A stretch of DNA of 64,000 bases from assembly GCA_030527645.1 (NCBI GenBank), contig JAUNAJ010000003.1, positions 1-64,000 on the forward strand, written 5' to 3'. Position 1 is the first letter of the stretch; each line of letters starts with the position of its first letter. The notes beneath the pieces were generated by a model. The model made no database searches and was not told where the DNA came from. It worked only from the letters and a program-made list of their open reading frames with translations. This DNA is from Lachnospiraceae bacterium. GTDB taxonomy: Bacteria > Bacillota > Clostridia > Lachnospirales > Lachnospiraceae. Made by a program: the position numbers and the translations under genes. Shown piece by piece: positions 15,789-25,342 of this stretch.

Positions 15789-18164
15789 TTACCTTCCAAT
15801 TCCTGTCCTCTTTGCACAGATCCATCCCAGGACAGCCAGAACAGAGAGCAGCAGCAGCCCTGTCGTGGTATGGGTATTTGTTTCCGCTCCGGTGGGAACT
15901 ACCAGCTCTTTGCTGTTCAGGAAGGTAACGACAGCCGCATCCTTCGTCAGTGTTCCCTCTGCATTCTCTGCCTCTGTCTGATAGCCGAGACTCTCCCCAT
16001 CCAGTTCCTTCACCTGATACTCCAGACCAGCAGGAAGGTCTCTGAAGGTCAGGACCTGTCCATGCTGCAGGGTAAAGGAATACAAGGCCGTGTTTCCCTT
16101 TTCATCAATGGATGCCTGCATAGTCTGCTCCTCTTCCTCTCCACTGTTCTTTGTTAAAAGGCAGGAAACTGTCTCAGGTACCTGAATTCCATTGTCGGAT
16201 TTCAATTGCAGGGTAAAGTGAAATTCCTGATTCTTATTACCGCCTGACCCTGTTACTTCTTTTTTAACAGACAGCTCTGTGAGAATCGGACGCTCCTTCA
16301 CCGCTGCTTCACCGGTGGGAAGATTCTCTGTCTCCGGAATCCCTTTTTGATCCTGTGCGATGCTGCAGGTGTACATTGTCTCATTGATCAGATAGCCTTC
16401 CGGTGCCTTTGTCTCCTGAATTGTAATGAATCCAAGGGGCAGCACAACAGCCCCATCCTCATCCTTATACAGCTCATCGCCTTCTACAAGATAGGATTCC
16501 TGAAGGAGGATCTCTCCCTTTTCATCGGTAGCGAATATCCAGGTTCTGTCCGGTTGATCCAGTGATTCTTCTGTTTCTGCCGCAAAGTAGCTAACGGTAA
16601 ATTCTGCTCCCTTCAATCGTTCGCCGGCTTTCCCTGTGGATGCATCCACCTTCTGAAGGAGAAGCTTTACAGGATCCGCAGCAGGTCTGTCCTTAGCAGA
16701 GATGACGGTGCTTTCTCCTGCAGAGCCTGTGATCTGATACACTGTCTCGTCCAGAAGAAAGCCCTTCGGTGCAGTCTGCTCCTTCACATAATACGTACCT
16801 GCATCAAGAGTCAGTGATTCCGTTGTTCCATCTTTTTTCGTTGTAAGAGTTCCCACCTGCTCCTTCAGCCCTGCATCGGAAAATACTCCATACACAGCAC
16901 CCTCCAGAGAATACAGGCTGTTCCCTTCAGACAGGTCCGCATCGGAGCTGCTTTTCTTCAGACTGATCTTCGTTTTCTTCGGGATCGGAGACCAGCTTGC
17001 CAGCAGCATGATGGTCTGCTGGCCCTCTACCGGAGTCAGGATACTGACGGCTCCGCGGATCTCCTCCTTTTTAAGGATCTCAGCATACAAGGAATCCGTC
17101 AGTGAAACAGCTGTACTGTTGGCACCATAGGTGTAATCGCCGGCTCCGGGAATTCCCAGCTCAGCCGCTCTTCTGGCAGCCGCCATATGGGTCAGGATAT
17201 GTCTTGCCGTGGGTGTGGAGGCGAAGGAGCCTGTCAGATCACCGGGACCTCCAAAGCCGTAATACATGATCTTCAGGAGCATGGGATCATGATAATTCGT
17301 AACAGTCGTCGTATAGGAGATCTTCTGTCCCTGACTGCCGGAGCCCGGAGCCTGCTTTGCCGGATTGATGCAGTAGGCATTTCCGTTGCCCTGGTAATCT
17401 CCGCTGTCCACATAGAACATGGCATCGTAGCCGCTGCCGAAGCCCTCCGCTGCCAGAGATATGAAGCCGTTCATATTGAAGGTAATGGTTTTTACCTGGG
17501 AATCCGGTGCGTCTGCCAGCAATGCTTCTGTGGTCACCTCATAGCCCCGGTCTTCTATATACTCCTCCAGTGCCTGAAGCTGCGGTTCAGACAGATCCTC
17601 CACAGTCTCTACTGCCATCTCAGAGCCTTCACCGGTTCCGTTCTGATCCAGTGTTACAATAATCAGGTTTTCCTGCGCAAGAAGTTCCTCGTAGGGAATA
17701 CTGTCAGCAGCTGTTTCTTTTGATTCTTCGTCATCATCCCCGGACATATCTTCTCCCGAACCGGCATCAGACTCTGCACGCATCTCTTCCCTAGAATCTT
17801 CACTCTTTTCATGAGATGCCTCCTCCTTGTCTGCAGCACTCTTATCCGTGTCCTCGGAAGACGACAGCTTATGATCGACAGCATCCTTACTGCCTTCTTT
17901 CTTTTCATCAGCTGAATCCATCGCATTGCCGGAATCCGGAGCAGATGCCTGATCGGCAGCTTCAGATAATGCAGACTTCTCTTCAGCCTGCAGGTTATCC
18001 GAATCAGCAGCACCAGAACTGTGATCTGCTTTCTGTTCCTCAGCAGCCGTAATTCCTTGACTCTGTGCAGTGTTATCTGCGGAAGCTGCAGAAGCCGGTC
18101 CAAGCAGCAGCGATACTGCCAGCAGCAGAGGGATGCCGGCTTTCATCAGTTTTTTTCTAATCAT
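15789..18164 (-). CDS. Pilus tip adhesin with thioester-like and Cna-B domains
   Basis: A 791-residue sortase-anchored surface protein. A signal peptide (to about residue 29) is followed by a very acidic, Ser/Ala/Glu/Asp-rich stretch (30-155). A thioester-like adhesin domain follows with Cys265 in the typical YCINP context. The usual Gln of the TQxA motif is replaced by His in LTHMA (324-328). Then come two Cna-B-type domains (about 400-490 and 505-610), an FctA-like domain (about 635-752), the sorting signal VVPTG (755-759), a hydrophobic helix and a basic tail. Thioester domains of this kind bind host surfaces covalently in streptococcal Cpa. The domain order suggests the same tip role. It sits between the minor pilin and the SipA-like gene. 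Confidence 0.85.
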   Translation of the reverse strand: MIRKKLMKAGIPLLLAVSLLLGPASAASADNTAQSQGITAAEEQKADHSSGAADSDNLQAEEKSALSEAADQASAPDSGNAMDSADEKKEGSKDAVDHKLSSSEDTDKSAADKEEASHEKSEDSREEMRAESDAGSGEDMSGDDDEESKETAADSIPYEELLAQENLIIVTLDQNGTGEGSEMAVETVEDLSEPQLQALEEYIEDRGYEVTTEALLADAPDSQVKTITFNMNGFISLAAEGFGSGYDAMFYVDSGDYQGNGNAYCINPAKQAPGSGSQGQKISYTTTVTNYHDPMLLKIMYYGFGGPGDLTGSFASTPTARHILTHMAAARRAAELGIPGAGDYTYGANSTAVSLTDSLYAEILKKEEIRGAVSILTPVEGQQTIMLLASWSPIPKKTKISLKKSSSDADLSEGNSLYSLEGAVYGVFSDAGLKEQVGTLTTKKDGTTESLTLDAGTYYVKEQTAPKGFLLDETVYQITGSAGESTVISAKDRPAADPVKLLLQKVDASTGKAGERLKGAEFTVSYFAAETEESLDQPDRTWIFATDEKGEILLQESYLVEGDELYKDEDGAVVLPLGFITIQETKAPEGYLINETMYTCSIAQDQKGIPETENLPTGEAAVKERPILTELSVKKEVTGSGGNKNQEFHFTLQLKSDNGIQVPETVSCLLTKNSGEEEEQTMQASIDEKGNTALYSFTLQHGQVLTFRDLPAGLEYQVKELDGESLGYQTEAENAEGTLTKDAAVVTFLNSKELVVPTGAETNTHTTTGLLLLSVLAVLGWICAKRTGIGR

Positions 18165-18170
18165 GGCCTG

Positions 18171-18794
18171 TTACCCCTTTCTCTCTCTGATACTGATCCG
18201 GATCAGTGCTGTTACGATCACTGCAGACCCCAGCAGCAGTCCTGCATACAGCAGCAGCATTGAATGATCACCGGTCTGTACAGCAGACGCAGTCCTGCTG
18301 CTGTTTTTGGATGCACCTGTTTCAGCCGAATTTCTGAAGCTGAGTTCTGCTTTTTTCTCGCTGCTTCCTTCGGTATAGAGTACCGGCTCAGCATGAAGCG
18401 TGCCCTGTTCATCCTCTGTTACAAATACACTTACCTGGTATACAGTGGAATCGTAGGTGGTGGTTTTGTCGTTTCCGGCCTCCTGATGGATTTTGTAACG
18501 ATAGGTTCCGGGGTAGGAATATTGAATGGTAAATGCATCCTCTCCATCCGCTTTCAACTGAAGATACAGCCGGTCAGCTGTTTGAAATTCAGCACTCTCC
18601 ATATCCAGAACAACGGTGAATGCTTCCAGCGGATTGCCGCCGCTGCAGCTGACCGGCAGTACCACCGATACCGGAGCTGCTGCGTAGACAGTCTGTGTAT
18701 ACAGCAGAAGCCCCGGAAGAAATACCAGAAGCAGGATCGGCAGAAGAATCGTATTGCGAAGCCCTGTCCTGCCCGAACTGATCAACATTTTCAT
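18171..18794 (-). CDS. Minor pilin, FctA-like
   Basis: A 207-residue surface protein with a signal peptide (to about residue 39), one FctA/Spy0128-like beta-sandwich domain (about 40-155, containing YPGTYRYKI and YQVSVFVTED), a polar linker, a VQTGD sorting signal (172-176), a hydrophobic helix and a basic tail. Domains of this type usually form an internal Lys-Asn isopeptide bond. It lies between the major pilin (22-base gap) and the adhesin (6-base gap). Its short length suggests a basal or minor pilin. The exact position in the fibre cannot be told from sequence. Confidence 0.8.
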   Translation of the reverse strand: MKMLISSGRTGLRNTILLPILLLVFLPGLLLYTQTVYAAAPVSVVLPVSCSGGNPLEAFTVVLDMESAEFQTADRLYLQLKADGEDAFTIQYSYPGTYRYKIHQEAGNDKTTTYDSTVYQVSVFVTEDEQGTLHAEPVLYTEGSSEKKAELSFRNSAETGASKNSSRTASAVQTGDHSMLLLYAGLLLGSAVIVTALIRISIRERKG

Positions 18795-18815
18795 GGATTC
18801 TCTCCTGCTCCTTCC

Positions 18816-20060
18816 TTAGTTTCCCTTTTTCTCATTCGATTTCCGTTTCATAACAATGGTAGCTGCTCCCAGACCGCCAAACAGAGTAACTAAAGCAAAA
18901 GGAGCTGCTGTGACCATGATCCCGGTTGGAATGATACCGTTCCGTTCGTTTAGATATCCCGTGGTAAGATCTGTACTCACGATCACGCCCTCGGTATTTC
19001 CGGCTTCAGAGCCTTCCTTTACTGCTACAACAGGATTCTCTGCCGTACTGGCCGCTGACTTATAATCCTCCGGATTCTCTGTTACTGTATAGGTGGTATC
19101 CTTTGCAATTCCCTGTACTGTGATCTGCTGGCCATGCTGCAGATAGAATTTCTGCTGCACTGTTCCGTCTGTTCCCACGATCAGGGTTGAGGGATTTGTT
19201 TTTCCGCGATTTTCCTCCACTGTTGCTGTATTACTTCCGGATACCTGGTCTGCTCCGGACAGTTCTACGGCATAAACAGTCCCCGGCTGCGCATCCCGGA
19301 TCTCCAGTGTGAATGCAAAGTATTTATCCCTGGATGCCTGGTTCCCTGCCACCTGCTTTCTGATGGTCAGGTCAGAGGTATCGTACACATTTGTAAAGCC
19401 GGTTGGTTTTTCCTCGCTCTTTGAGGCGTCCGCTGTTCCGTTTTCTGATCCCATGGGAAGATCGGACTCATCCGCATGAAGCACATATCCCTGCACCTTT
19501 AAAGAGCCTTCCGCATCCGTCACATACACATCCAGTACTCTGGTGGAATCCGGATCATTGGTCACTGCCTGATTGGTGCCCTGCTCTGTGATCACGTAAC
19601 GATATACTCCCGGTTCCGGATAGGCACAGCCGGAAAAATCAAGTACCGCCGTCTTCTTTGCATACTTTGAAACAGATGTATCGAGATTCTTTACGAGATC
19701 CGCTTCGCTGTGTGCATCCTCCTGATCCGATCCGTCATTCGGTGCAAAGGTGATCGTATTCGGCTCAGTGGTTCCGACACCTGCCATGACCGGCGTTCCG
19801 ATACCTGCATACACCTGAAACTGCCTGCCTTCCACATCGTAGGTTCTTGCCTCTCCGGGTGTGATCGAATAGGTAAAGGAAACAGCAGGAACCTCTGCCG
19901 CAAGATCCATCACCAGATATTTGTCAAAGGCTGTACTTGTGCCGGATACAGGTGCATATACATTTTCTGCGTAGACCGATGCTGCAGGAAGCATTGTGCC
20001 TGCTGTTACCAGCAGTGTAAGTGCAGCCGCCGCTGCTTTTTCTTTTCTGAATCTCATCAT
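18816..20060 (-). CDS. Major pilin, two FctA-like domains
   Basis: A 414-residue sortase substrate: signal peptide (to about 31), a first Spy0128/FctA-like domain (35-225, with GVYRYVITE and VLDVYVTD), a second (230-370, starting LTIRKQVAGN), the sorting signal IIPTG (376-380), a hydrophobic helix and a basic tail. Two such domains in a row with a terminal xPTG signal is the layout of polymerised backbone pilins. The acceptor lysine cannot be fixed without a structure. It is the first gene of the operon, preceded by the perfect palindrome GGAAAGTACTTTCC (20155-20168). Confidence 0.83.
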   Translation of the reverse strand: MMRFRKEKAAAAALTLLVTAGTMLPAASVYAENVYAPVSGTSTAFDKYLVMDLAAEVPAVSFTYSITPGEARTYDVEGRQFQVYAGIGTPVMAGVGTTEPNTITFAPNDGSDQEDAHSEADLVKNLDTSVSKYAKKTAVLDFSGCAYPEPGVYRYVITEQGTNQAVTNDPDSTRVLDVYVTDAEGSLKVQGYVLHADESDLPMGSENGTADASKSEEKPTGFTNVYDTSDLTIRKQVAGNQASRDKYFAFTLEIRDAQPGTVYAVELSGADQVSGSNTATVEENRGKTNPSTLIVGTDGTVQQKFYLQHGQQITVQGIAKDTTYTVTENPEDYKSAASTAENPVVAVKEGSEAGNTEGVIVSTDLTTGYLNERNGIIPTGIMVTAAPFALVTLFGGLGAATIVMKRKSNEKKGN

Positions 20061-20154
20061 TTGCTCTCATCCTTTTCTTTTATTCAAGCCAGGCTCGTGA
20101 TCACTCACTATCCGTAAGGACAACGAATGCCCGACTGAAATAATTTCTATAGTT

Positions 20155-20168
20155 GGAAAGTACTTTCC
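20155..20168. promoter_or_regulatory. Palindromic operator candidate of pilus operon
   Basis: GGAAAGTACTTTCC is a perfect 14-bp palindrome 95-108 bases upstream of the major pilin start, in the expected promoter region. Its position suggests a repressor or activator site controlling pilus expression. Confidence 0.5.
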
Positions 20169-20240
20169 TACCTATCATAGAGCAGACAAAGGATGGGTTC
20201 ATCCACAGATCATGTACAGAAGAAGAACAGTGCGGTCACA

Positions 20241-20278
20241 AAAAAAGAACGAAGCCGTACATGTGTACAGCTTCGTTC
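20241..20278 (-). terminator. Intrinsic terminator of MacB-type operon
   Basis: GAACGAAGC (20247-20255) pairs with GCTTCGTTC (20270-20278). On the minus strand the hairpin is followed by TTTTTT. It lies about 33 bases past the stop of the permease gene. Confidence 0.85.
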
Positions 20279-20310
20279 ACTTTGTTTAGGTAGTAACGAA
20301 ATTTGCCTGA

Positions 20311-21561
20311 TCATTCATATCGAAGTGCATCGATGGGATTCAGATTTGCAGCCTTCATGGACGGTGCCAGTCCAAAAACGATTCCGATGGCCATGGAAAA
20401 AGCAACGGATACCAGAATGGCCGGCACACTGATAGAAACCGGTATCATCGCCGCCATGGAAATGACCTTGGCTAATATGATGCCAAGCACTACCCCCAGA
20501 AAGCCTCCCATGGCACTGAGAAGAGCAGCCTCTGTCAGAAACTGACCAAGGATCACACGCTTCTTTGCGCCAAGAGCTTTCTTCAGACCGATCTCTCTGG
20601 TTCTTTCTGTTACAGAAACCAGCATGATGTTCATGACTCCGATTCCTCCGACCAGAAGGGATATTGCTGCAATGCCGATCATCAGGAAGTTGGTGGATGA
20701 ACCAAGATTCTGCAGTCTGGCAGCCTGTGATGCCAGATCCAGGCTGGTATACATGAGACCGCTTTCCTGTTCTCCCAGGTTCTGATTCAAATAATCTGAA
20801 ACTGCGTTTCCAACGGATGTCATAGTCTGCACAGACGAGGCTTTCACAAGAAAATTGGAAGGCTCATCATAAATAAAAGCTGAAGGCCACAAAGCACTGG
20901 GAATATAGACCGTTCCTGTCTCCTGCTTCATGTAAGTCCTATAATCCTCCATAGATTCAATAACAGGCTCAAAAGTACTCTTCTTCGAAATCACGCCCGC
21001 CACTGTAAAGCATTCGCCGGAAATATCGAGAGTCTCGCCAACCGGGTTTTTTCCTCCGAATGCACTTATAGCAAGAGGCTCATTCACCAGACATATTTTT
21101 CGGAAGCTTTTCTGATCCTCCTCTGTGACCCCCCTTCCGGCAATTACACTATATCCTGCTGTTTTCACATATGAAGTATCTATTCCTAATATCTTAACTC
21201 CATTCAGTTGCACATTATTATAATATCCATCATAATAATAGTCCCGCTTATAGTAGGCAGAAGCACTCACCACATGCTCAAAAGCCGCAATATCCTCTGC
21301 ATTCTCTGCACTGACGTTCAGATTATGCGGGACACCTCCCAGGAGATAATTTATTTCCATTCCATTTTCTGTCAGAACAATATCCACAGTATGAGAACCG
21401 TCACCTATCAGATTCTCCTCTATCTGCTTATTGGTTCCCTGGATCAGAGAAACAATAATAATGATAGAGGCGATACCGATAATAATACCCAGCATGGTAA
21501 GAAATGAACGCATTTTGTGTGTCCATATTCCTTTGAATGATAAACGAATATTTTCAACCAT
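20311..21561 (-). CDS. MacB-type ABC exporter permease (FtsX family)
   Basis: A 416-residue permease with the MacB layout: N-terminal helix preceded by IRLSFKGIWTHKMRSFLTMLGIIIG, a large extracytoplasmic domain (about 50-280), and three C-terminal helices with the FtsX core (MNIMLVSVTERTREIGLKKA). Such proteins use ATP hydrolysis in a mechanotransmission cycle to push peptides, lipids or drugs out. In monoderm bacteria they often export peptides or confer antibiotic resistance. AAGGAGG precedes the ATG. It is the last gene of an operon with an ATPase and two adaptors. Confidence 0.93.
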   Translation of the reverse strand: MVENIRLSFKGIWTHKMRSFLTMLGIIIGIASIIIIVSLIQGTNKQIEENLIGDGSHTVDIVLTENGMEINYLLGGVPHNLNVSAENAEDIAAFEHVVSASAYYKRDYYYDGYYNNVQLNGVKILGIDTSYVKTAGYSVIAGRGVTEEDQKSFRKICLVNEPLAISAFGGKNPVGETLDISGECFTVAGVISKKSTFEPVIESMEDYRTYMKQETGTVYIPSALWPSAFIYDEPSNFLVKASSVQTMTSVGNAVSDYLNQNLGEQESGLMYTSLDLASQAARLQNLGSSTNFLMIGIAAISLLVGGIGVMNIMLVSVTERTREIGLKKALGAKKRVILGQFLTEAALLSAMGGFLGVVLGIILAKVISMAAMIPVSISVPAILVSVAFSMAIGIVFGLAPSMKAANLNPIDALRYE

Positions 21562-21572
21562 TACGTCCTCCT

Positions 21573-23387
21573 TTAACTATTCTCATCCGGCATATCCTGA
21601 TCCACAACAGGACTTCCTTCCTGCACGTTTTTTCCATAAGGAAATGCAATCCTGTCCTCTAGCGTAACTCCACTGGCGATCTCTAGTAAATCCGAATAGC
21701 TGCCGCCAATCTGAACATATACCTTCTTCAGGCGGTCATTCTCATCTGCAAGCATACAATAGCTGCCCTGAGTATCTTTTCTGATGTACATTTCGGTGAG
21801 ATAGACTTTGTCTGACTGTTCTGTCTCCACCGTCCGCTCAACATCGTAATAATCTCCCTTGACCGGCTCTGTATCAATATCGTGACATACCGCTGTTACG
21901 GGATAATAGGTTTGATTGCCACCTCCATACATATTCCTTTGAACAGGCTCCAGTGACAAGTCCGTGACCTCAGCAGAAAAGGGACCTGACTCATAATTGC
22001 TCACCTGAAGAAATTCTCCTACCTGAATGTCCCGGATCATGTATTCTGAAACATATGCTGTAATGGTAAATCCACTATCCCCTTTCACAGTCACCAGCAG
22101 CTCCCCTTCTTTTACTTCTGCAGGATCCTTTACCTCCGATACAGTTCCGTCAATGGCCGCTTTCACAGATCCGTCCGCTGATACCAGCTGATCCTCTTCC
22201 AGTTTCAGTTCCTGCTCCTTCAGAACCAGCTGCAGATCTCTGAGTTCCTGCTGCTTATTCTTTATATTCTCCGCAAGATCTTTTCTTGAATAGGCGTAAT
22301 TCTCTCCGGAAGTGTCCACATTCGGCTCAATGGTAACCGGTTCATCCCACTCTGACGGACCGGGCTGTACAGACATAAGTGTTCCGTAATGCTTCACACT
22401 GTAATCTACCGATACCGTACCGTCACCAAAAAATTCTACACCGTCTCCCAGAACCCAGTCCTCATAAGGGGCCATTTCCTCCGTTCTGGTGGTGTTCTCT
22501 TCCTCTTCTCCCGGATCATCCTTCTCTGCACTGTCTCCGGATTCTTCTTCGGTGGCTGCGTCCTCTGCGGAACTCTCATTCTCTGAAAGCTGCTCAGTCC
22601 CCCCGACATTGGAATCATCCTCACTGTCATCCGGCTGATCAGGATCGTCCGGAAGTTCCGGATCATCCGGGTCAGCCGGGTCATCGATCACATTTGTAAT
22701 TACTTTTGTGATCGTAATGATTTTTTCACCGGAGCTCATGGACGCCCCGTCCAGAATCCAGCTCCCGATTTCCACATTATCCTCAAATAACCGGAATTCT
22801 GCTGTACTGCCTGCATCCTCCAGTGACTGCAGCAGTTCTGCAGTCACTGTTGTCTCCGGTGTACAGTAGAAGATATTCCCCTCTTCAGAAGGAGCTGTTC
22901 CCACATCCACCCTTGACAGAGTATCTACAGGATCAGCAGTATAATGAATCACCTGCTCCACCGCCTCCGGCATCTCTTCCGAAGGATGCAGAGACTGATA
23001 CTTTTCAATTTCTGCCTTTGCTGATTCAATTTTTGCCTGGGTAAGAGCAATGGCAGCCTGATCTGACTCCACTGCCAGCCGCACAGAATCCTTATTATAT
23101 TTCAGCAGCACATCTCCCTTTTTAATCTTTGTACCCACCTTTACAGGAATAGAATCCACCATACCTGCAGATTTCTTGACCTGCTGCAGGGCAGAATCTG
23201 TAACCTCTCCTTCCATCCTGTCACTGCTATTGAAGATAGAAGAATAGACATTGGAGACAGGATACACAGGTACAGCTTTTCCTGCAATCCGATTTCTGGC
23301 GGTAATAACTCCTCCCACCGCCAATGCAGCAATCAGCACACCGGCGATGACTGCTTTTCGATGGCTCTTTTTAATCAATGAGATCAC
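21573..23387 (-). CDS. HlyD/MacA-type adaptor with acidic insertion
   Basis: A 604-residue membrane-anchored adaptor (N-terminal helix about 12-30). It has a split lipoyl-like domain, a coiled-coil pair (around 105-135 and 395-425) and C-terminal beta domains. Between the coiled-coil arms is an unusual insert of about 200 residues. It contains an extremely Asp/Pro/Glu-rich run (about 237-310) that could bind cations. The gene overlaps the end of the ATPase gene by 17 bases. The start is GTG at 23387, though a TTG four codons inside is also possible. Its length is well above the usual 350-450 residues. It works with the MacB-like permease in a bacterium without an outer membrane, so the partner beyond the membrane is unclear. 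Confidence 0.85.
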   Translation of the reverse strand: MISLIKKSHRKAVIAGVLIAALAVGGVITARNRIAGKAVPVYPVSNVYSSIFNSSDRMEGEVTDSALQQVKKSAGMVDSIPVKVGTKIKKGDVLLKYNKDSVRLAVESDQAAIALTQAKIESAKAEIEKYQSLHPSEEMPEAVEQVIHYTADPVDTLSRVDVGTAPSEEGNIFYCTPETTVTAELLQSLEDAGSTAEFRLFEDNVEIGSWILDGASMSSGEKIITITKVITNVIDDPADPDDPELPDDPDQPDDSEDDSNVGGTEQLSENESSAEDAATEEESGDSAEKDDPGEEEENTTRTEEMAPYEDWVLGDGVEFFGDGTVSVDYSVKHYGTLMSVQPGPSEWDEPVTIEPNVDTSGENYAYSRKDLAENIKNKQQELRDLQLVLKEQELKLEEDQLVSADGSVKAAIDGTVSEVKDPAEVKEGELLVTVKGDSGFTITAYVSEYMIRDIQVGEFLQVSNYESGPFSAEVTDLSLEPVQRNMYGGGNQTYYPVTAVCHDIDTEPVKGDYYDVERTVETEQSDKVYLTEMYIRKDTQGSYCMLADENDRLKKVYVQIGGSYSDLLEIASGVTLEDRIAFPYGKNVQEGSPVVDQDMPDENS

Positions 23388-24075
23388 CTACTCTCTGATT
23401 TTTCATATGATTTGCCTTCAGAACTCCATCTTTTATCATGACCTGTCTTCCAGCCATAGCAGCCACATCCGGATCATGGGTAATCATAACGATAGTTACC
23501 CCCTGACGATTCAGCTCCTGAAACAGCTCCATCACCTGTACACCGGAGGCGCTGTCCAGCGCACCGGTGGGCTCATCCGCCAACAAAAGCGGCGGATTCA
23601 TGACCATTGCTCTAGCGATAGCCACTCTCTGCTTCTGTCCTCCGGAAAGCTGGGTAGGATAGAAATCCATTCGTTCAGAAAGTCCTACCGATTCCAGTGC
23701 TCTGGCAGCTCTCTCCAGCCGTTCCTTCCTTCCCACCTTGCCGTAGAGCATTGGAAGTGCTACATTCTCCAGAGCTGTTTCCCTGGGAAGAAGATTAAAA
23801 TTCTGGAAGACAAATCCTATGGTTTTATTTCTGATCTCGGACAGTTCATCCTGAGAACATTTTTCAATCTCGTGACCATCCAGTGTAAAGGTACCGGAGG
23901 TAGGAACATCCAGACAGCCGATGATGTTCATAAGCGTACTTTTTCCGGAACCGGAAGGTCCCATAACGGAGACATACTCCCCTTTTTCCACCTGAAAACA
24001 AACATCGTGGAGAATCGGAACAGCATACTTTCCTTCTCCATAGCTTTTACATATATTCTGCAGATCCAGGATCAT
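23371..24075 (-). CDS. MacB-type ABC exporter ATPase (LolD/MacB family)
   Basis: A 234-residue ATPase with Walker [11 protein letters not shown]-loop [20 protein letters not shown], signature [15 protein letters not shown], Walker [13 protein letters not shown] and H-loop ITHDPDVA. These are the standard features of the LolD/MacB subfamily. It powers the FtsX-type permease encoded two genes downstream. I start it at the ATG at 24075, seven bases after AAAGGAGG. The earlier GTG at 24093 lies before that site. Confidence 0.95.
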   Translation of the reverse strand: MILDLQNICKSYGEGKYAVPILHDVCFQVEKGEYVSVMGPSGSGKSTLMNIIGCLDVPTSGTFTLDGHEIEKCSQDELSEIRNKTIGFVFQNFNLLPRETALENVALPMLYGKVGRKERLERAARALESVGLSERMDFYPTQLSGGQKQRVAIARAMVMNPPLLLADEPTGALDSASGVQVMELFQELNRQGVTIVMITHDPDVAAMAGRQVMIKDGVLKANHMKNQRVGDLID

Positions 24076-24089
24076 GGACGAGCCTCCTT

Positions 24090-25256
24090 TCACTCTTCAC
24101 CGTCAACAAAACTTCGGAAAGATGTCTCTGCCCCTTCTGCGCAGTCCATATCCGGCCAGGCAACATAGTCATCCTCTGTGATACCAGAGAGAATCTGAAT
24201 CATGTCCCGATCTTCATAGATCTCGCCGGTTTCCACCATTCTGATCTCCAGCTTGTTTCCAGGTTCTTCGACTGCATAAACAAAGGCATTTCCCTCTTCA
24301 TCGTAGTTCAGATAGCCGTTGGAAAGTGCCAGCCCATCCATTTCCTCGTAAATATGCTCCAATATCACATGCTGTCCCAGCATCAGATCATCCGTAGTAT
24401 CCAGCGCTACGTAAAAACTATATTGAGAAGCGGATTCACTGGTATCATCCGAAAAATCGGATTCTTTCTTTTCCTCCTGCGTGGATTCCAGGGATGTAAC
24501 TGTTCCGGTCCAAGTCTGATCATCAATACGAGAGCGGATCAGCATACTCATTCCTTCGACCACTTTTCCTTCATTCTGCTCGGATATAGTTCCCTTAATT
24601 CGAAAATCTCCGTCTGCCACTATGGTAATAAATGGAGTATTAGAATCCGTCAGTGTATCCGGGTCATTCATGGTTTCAATGGTTCCTGCCATGGGGGCAC
24701 GTACCGTGGAGTTCTTTATTTCTGCATTCAAAGCTGCGATTTCTGAATCGGCAACCTTCAGATCATACTCTGCCTGTGCGATCTGCGTCTGACTCTCCAT
24801 AATCTGTGCTGTCAGATCCATACGATCCGTTGAGGACAGATTTCCCTTGGCAAGCTCTGCATTCATCTGATTAATATTTTCCCGAAGGCCGGAAATAGTA
24901 TTATTTTGCTTTTCCTTATCGAGTTCCTTCTGAGAGATCTCCAGACGAGTCTTCTCAGTGGAATAGGTAAAAAGCGCATCATTCTCCAGAACAGAATCCC
25001 CCTCTGATACAAGAATCTGTTCTATATCTTTCTCTGAATCCAGTGTAATATTCTTCTTTTTCTGTGTATCTACGATTCCGTTATATTTGCTGCCAACAGA
25101 GTTGGCTTCAGACTGCAGCTCCGAAACAGAAATAACGGGTACAATCGTTTCGGAATTCGAATCAGTTCCCTGAACCAGAAGTCTGCTGACTCCGTAACCT
25201 CCGGCACCGACGGCCACAACAGCCGCAAGGATCAATGCACCTGTTTTTTTCTTCAT
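24090..25256 (-). CDS. HlyD/MacA-type adaptor protein
   Basis: A 388-residue adaptor of usual family length. An N-terminal membrane helix (about 5-25) is followed by a first lipoyl half (IEQILVSEGDSVLENDALF), a coiled-coil hairpin (about 105-170), a second lipoyl half (VRAPMAGTIETM) and beta-barrel and membrane-proximal domains. It is the first gene of the operon and differs clearly from the 604-residue adaptor two genes downstream. ATG follows AGGAGAGG. A TATAAT element on the minus strand lies upstream at 25343-25348. Confidence 0.9.
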   Translation of the reverse strand: MKKKTGALILAAVVAVGAGGYGVSRLLVQGTDSNSETIVPVISVSELQSEANSVGSKYNGIVDTQKKKNITLDSEKDIEQILVSEGDSVLENDALFTYSTEKTRLEISQKELDKEKQNNTISGLRENINQMNAELAKGNLSSTDRMDLTAQIMESQTQIAQAEYDLKVADSEIAALNAEIKNSTVRAPMAGTIETMNDPDTLTDSNTPFITIVADGDFRIKGTISEQNEGKVVEGMSMLIRSRIDDQTWTGTVTSLESTQEEKKESDFSDDTSESASQYSFYVALDTTDDLMLGQHVILEHIYEEMDGLALSNGYLNYDEEGNAFVYAVEEPGNKLEIRMVETGEIYEDRDMIQILSGITEDDYVAWPDMDCAEGAETSFRSFVDGEE

Positions 25257-25342
25257 CCTGACCTCTCCTTTTCCTGTAAATTGAGTTCCGCGACAGCTGC
25301 CTGCATTGACAGACAGGCAATAATAGTCACATCTTTACTGTC

